In this document: positions 5,404 to 8,025 of the stretch, in pieces
Numbering within the stretch: the first letter of the stretch is position 1
Layout: every line of letters starts with the position of its first letter
From: Verrucomicrobiota bacterium
Lineage (GTDB): Bacteria > Verrucomicrobiota > Verrucomicrobiia > Chthoniobacterales > UBA10450
NCBI GenBank assembly: GCA_003218785.1
Contig: QHOM01000087.1
Span: forward strand, 1 to 8,025
DNA length: 8,025 nucleotides
Direction: 5' to 3'
Notes under the pieces: generated by a model
Told to the model about the DNA's origin: nothing
The model's database searches: none
The model's input: the letters and a program-made list of their open reading frames with translations, nothing else
Made by a program: the position numbers and the translations under genes

Positions 5404-6453
5404 GTGGACCTGAACCACATTTTTCTTTTTCTCGCGGTCGTTTCACCGCTGCTTGTGTTGGCGCGGACATGGCGTCCCGGTGGAACGTGTCATGGCTGGC
5501 GTATCGCCGCGCTTGTCGTTCTCGCAATTACCGGTGTCGCCTGGATTCTATTCCGCCCGGCGGCCGGATACATCGGAGGCGGGGCTTGGTTCGCTCTCTT
5601 GTTTCTCCCGGCAATTGGATTGCGCAAAATGACCGAGCTCGCTGCTCAGGGAAATTATAGATCGGCCAAAAGACTTGCCGCGGCTCTTCAAATTTTGCAC
5701 CCGACCGCTGAGTCGCGCGAGCAGGTTCGATTATTTCGCCATTTGGAATCTCGTCAGAACCACCGAGCGGTTTTCGGTTCTGTTCCGATCGAGCGCGAAA
5801 TCACACAGCAGGACCGACTTCCCTATTTCCGGCGTGCGCCCGCCGTTTTGATCTTGATTCTGTTTAATGCGGCCGCGTTCCTTTTCGAAATTTCATTCGG
5901 CAATTGGAACGACCCGGAAGTCCTTCATCGGATCGGCGCACTGGAGCCTTATGCTGTTGTGGTGCAGGGCCAGTACTGGCGTCTTTTCACCGCGCTCTTC
6001 GTGCATGCAGGTTTCGCCCATCTGCTTTTCAATCTTTTTGCACTCTATGTTCTTGGCCCGCCGCTGGAGCGATCAATCGGCGCAATGCGATTCGCTTTGT
6101 GTTATTTGATTTCGGGGCTTGTCTCGAGCGCAGGCGTAGTGCTCTTGACGGTGATTGGTCTGATTCAAGTGGCTCAGCTCGTCGGCGCATCGGGATGCAT
6201 AATGGGCATCGTCGGTGCGTGGGCCGGGTTCTTGGTGCAACATCGTCACGCGCCGCATGCAAAACAACGATTGGCAAATATCTTGATGATCGTCGCGATA
6301 CAAACAGCATTCGATCTATCGACGCCGCAGGTCAGCATGGCCGCGCATCTTTGCGGATTAATCGCCGGGTTCGTTCTCGGGTTTATCCTCGCCCCGCGAA
6401 CTCTATCTGTGGCCGGGATCGGCGACCCGGGAAGGACTGACAGGATAACTTGA
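5404..6453 (+). CDS. Rhomboid-family intramembrane serine protease with N-terminal membrane extension
   Basis: Rhomboids cut substrate transmembrane helices inside the lipid bilayer with a Ser-His dyad. The catalytic core (about 145-330) has a first helix (APAVLILILFNAAAFLF), then GQYWRLFTALFVHAGFAHLLFN in two blocks (WR at 192-193, His201, and the HxxxN motif His206-Asn210), GASG with nucleophile Ser263, and AAHLCGLIAGFVLGF with catalytic His315. All key residues are present, so the enzyme should be active. The first 140 residues add two or three membrane segments (3-20, 34-50, 57-72) and a soluble, TPR-like helical stretch (GNYRSAKRLAAALQILHP, 83-100) whose role is unknown. The start is GTG 5404; no ATG lies between the upstream in-frame stop near 5348 and this codon. 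The C-terminal tail SVAGIGDPGRT (335-345) is encoded by a stretch resembling the palindromic repeat at 533-581. Tandem stops TGA TAA end the gene. Confidence 0.9.
   Translation: MDLNHIFLFLAVVSPLLVLARTWRPGGTCHGWRIAALVVLAITGVAWILFRPAAGYIGGGAWFALLFLPAIGLRKMTELAAQGNYRSAKRLAAALQILHPTAESREQVRLFRHLESRQNHRAVFGSVPIEREITQQDRLPYFRRAPAVLILILFNAAAFLFEISFGNWNDPEVLHRIGALEPYAVVVQGQYWRLFTALFVHAGFAHLLFNLFALYVLGPPLERSIGAMRFALCYLISGLVSSAGVVLLTVIGLIQVAQLVGASGCIMGIVGAWAGFLVQHRHAPHAKQRLANILMIVAIQTAFDLSTPQVSMAAHLCGLIAGFVLGFILAPRTLSVAGIGDPGRTDRIT
6408..6431 (+). repeat. Possible decayed copy of the 24-nt palindromic repeat, inside the rhomboid 3' end
   Basis: This stretch matches the unit at 558-581 (read on the minus strand) at 19 of 24 positions by hand count. 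It keeps the TGT-GCCGGG-TCG layout and can still pair CCGGGATC (6412-6419) with GACCCGGG (6424-6431) around the loop GGC, with two mismatches. It encodes rhomboid residues 336-343, past the last membrane helix. With one pair of sites and GC-rich sequence, chance similarity remains possible. Confidence 0.4.
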
Positions 6454-6613
6454 TAAGGCCCGACCTTCCAGAAGAGCAGGACGCCTTCGTTGAACGCCGC
6501 AACTGGCAATTGCCGATTATTCAGCTGAGGGAGCCACATTCCTTCATTCAAGGCAGACTTGCCGGATCGAGTTTTCTTGATTAACTGCCGCTCGGTTTCC
6601 CCGCTGCGTTCGC

Positions 6614-8025
6614 ATGCCGACTTTTCAAACTTACAATGTGACTCCGACCTTGCCGGCGACGCTCGAGCCGCTGCGCGAGATGAGTTTCAATCTTTGGTGG
6701 ACATGGGAGCCGTCCGCGCGCCGCCTCTTCCGGCATCTCGATCCGGAGCTTTGGAACCGGACCAATCACAATCCGGTACGCATGCTCCAGCTCTCGCGGC
6801 AATCGCGGCTGGAGGAACTTTCACAGGACAAAACTTTTCTCCGCGAGCTGAAGCAGGTTTTCGAGGCGTTCGAGAAATACTTGGGTCGCAAAGACACTTA
6901 CGGAAAGACCGGCGCCGGGAGCACGATCAAAAACCCGATCGCCTATTTTTCCGCCGAATTTGGTTTTCACGAGTCAATTCCAAATTATTCCGGCGGTCTC
7001 GGCATTCTGGCCAGCGACCATTGCAAATCGGCGAGCGATCTCGATCTAAACTTCGTGGCGATCGGGCTGCTCTATCGCCATGGTTACTTCAGGCAACAGA
7101 TCGACAAAGAGGGCATTCAGGAAGCGATCAATCTCAATCAAAATTTTCATCACCTGCCTATCCGTGAAGTACGCCGCGGCGACATGAGCTTGCTAGTCTC
7201 GGTCCCGATTCTGGATCGCGACGTTTTTGCCAAGCTTTGGGAGCTGCGTGTGGGCCGAGTCAGCGTCTACCTTCTCGATACAGACACTCCGCAAAACAGC
7301 GCTGAGGACCGATTAATCACCGCTGAGCTTTACGGCGGCGACCTGGAAATGCGGATGCGCCAGGAAATCATACTCGGGATCGGCGGTGTGAAAGCGCTCA
7401 GCGCCCTCGGCATCCAACCTGATGTATTTCACATGAACGAAGGCCACTCAGCGTTCCTCGCGCTCGAACGCATTCGTCTTAACGTCATCCAGAAGAAACT
7501 CGATTTTTACTCCGCTCTCCAGGTCGTGGCGGCGGCCAATATTTTCACTACGCACACGCCAGTTCCCGCTGGCAACGATTCATTCCCGCGCGAAATGATG
7601 CGAAAATATTTTGGCGCATTCGCCAAGGAACTGAACATTCCCTTCGACGAATTGTTCTCATTCGGCCAAACGCGCGTTGATCCGAGCGACCCATTCAGCA
7701 TGACCATCCTCGCGTTGCGGCTGAGTCGGCACGCCAACGGCGTAAGCAAATTGCACGGCGAAGTCACTCGATCGCTTTGGAAAGACGTCTGGGCCGGTAT
7801 CTCAGTGCAGGAAGTCCCGATCACCAGCATCACGAACGGTGTCCACACCAAGACCTGGATGGCGCCGGAATTTTCGGCGCTTTATCAAAAGCATCTCGGC
7901 GCATGGGAGGAACATCTGGCTGAGCCGGAGTTTTGGCGCGGCGTCATCGATATTCCGGATACACAACTCTGGGAGACGCATCAAAAACTTAAACTGCGTC
8001 TCATTGAGTTTGTACGCGAACGGGT
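6614..8025 (+). CDS. glgP: Alpha-glucan (glycogen) phosphorylase, N-terminal part, truncated by window end
   Basis: Glycogen phosphorylase (GT35) removes glucose-1-phosphate from alpha-1,4-glucans in the cytosol using pyridoxal phosphate. The frame from ATG 6614 is open to the right edge and encodes 470 residues. It fits the TIGR02094 type, common in bacteria lacking the classical long enzyme, from its first residues: LPATLEPLREMSFNLWWTWE (13-32), YFSAEFGFHESIPNYSGGLG (111-130) followed by ILASDHCKSASDL, LLYRHGYFRQ (152-161), VFHMNEGHSAF (271-281), FTTHTPVPAGNDSF (311-324) and ITNGVHTKTW (406-415). The PLP-binding lysine lies in the C-terminal domain outside the window, so activity cannot be judged. 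Family members are usually around 700-850 residues. Homology begins right after the ATG, which supports the start, although no Shine-Dalgarno is visible. The 160 bp separating it from the rhomboid gene hold only a 10-bp palindrome (GGCAATTGCC, 6505-6514). Low-complexity or frameshift problems are not seen. Confidence 0.96.
   Translation, partial: MPTFQTYNVTPTLPATLEPLREMSFNLWWTWEPSARRLFRHLDPELWNRTNHNPVRMLQLSRQSRLEELSQDKTFLRELKQVFEAFEKYLGRKDTYGKTGAGSTIKNPIAYFSAEFGFHESIPNYSGGLGILASDHCKSASDLDLNFVAIGLLYRHGYFRQQIDKEGIQEAINLNQNFHHLPIREVRRGDMSLLVSVPILDRDVFAKLWELRVGRVSVYLLDTDTPQNSAEDRLITAELYGGDLEMRMRQEIILGIGGVKALSALGIQPDVFHMNEGHSAFLALERIRLNVIQKKLDFYSALQVVAAANIFTTHTPVPAGNDSFPREMMRKYFGAFAKELNIPFDELFSFGQTRVDPSDPFSMTILALRLSRHANGVSKLHGEVTRSLWKDVWAGISVQEVPITSITNGVHTKTWMAPEFSALYQKHLGAWEEHLAEPEFWRGVIDIPDTQLWETHQKLKLRLIEFVRER

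Noticed and set aside
6559..7167. 202-codon plus-strand frame overlapping the start of the phosphorylase gene
   Set aside because: Out of frame with an unmistakable phosphorylase (from 6614); its translation is Arg/Ser-rich and matches nothing.

Overview
The window is ordinary bacterial chromosome of intermediate-to-high GC, with housekeeping genes on both strands and short repeat elements between them. The gene set, the short verrucomicrobial-looking repeat families and the protein styles suggest a soil member of the Verrucomicrobiota (Chthoniobacterales-like). This placement is an inference from memory of such genomes, not a computed result.

Layout from left to right. The C-terminal half of aroB (3-dehydroquinate synthase, +) runs in from the left edge and converges on a secreted N-acetylmuramoyl-L-alanine amidase (-). 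The two stop codons lie inside a cluster of three hairpins (533-605). The 5' end of the amidase lies inside a 142-bp element (1841-1982) that has perfect 14-bp inverted ends and an internal array of 8-bp units. Divergent from the amidase is a YmdB/TIGR00282-type metallophosphoesterase (+), followed by a secreted TPR protein (+). The TPR gene converges on infC (translation initiation factor IF-3, -). The conserved start of IF-3 can only be reached from a non-canonical start codon, most likely CTG at 4231. About 380 bp without a recognisable gene follow. Next is a DsbA/kappa-GST-fold protein (-) with an S-x-x-C site instead of C-x-x-C, divergent from a rhomboid intramembrane protease (+) with an N-terminal extension. 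The window ends inside a large alpha-glucan phosphorylase gene (+, from 6614), which stays open to the right edge.

The genes do not form one pathway. They cover the shikimate pathway, wall remodelling, RNA or cyclic-nucleotide phosphodiester hydrolysis, translation initiation, thiol/glutathione chemistry, membrane proteolysis and glycogen breakdown. I see no phage, CRISPR, toxin-antitoxin or defence module, and no tRNA or rRNA. The most notable signals are the infC start, the covarying 24-nt palindromic repeat with a possible decayed copy inside the rhomboid 3' end, and the repeat element that supplies the amidase's start codon and part of its signal peptide.
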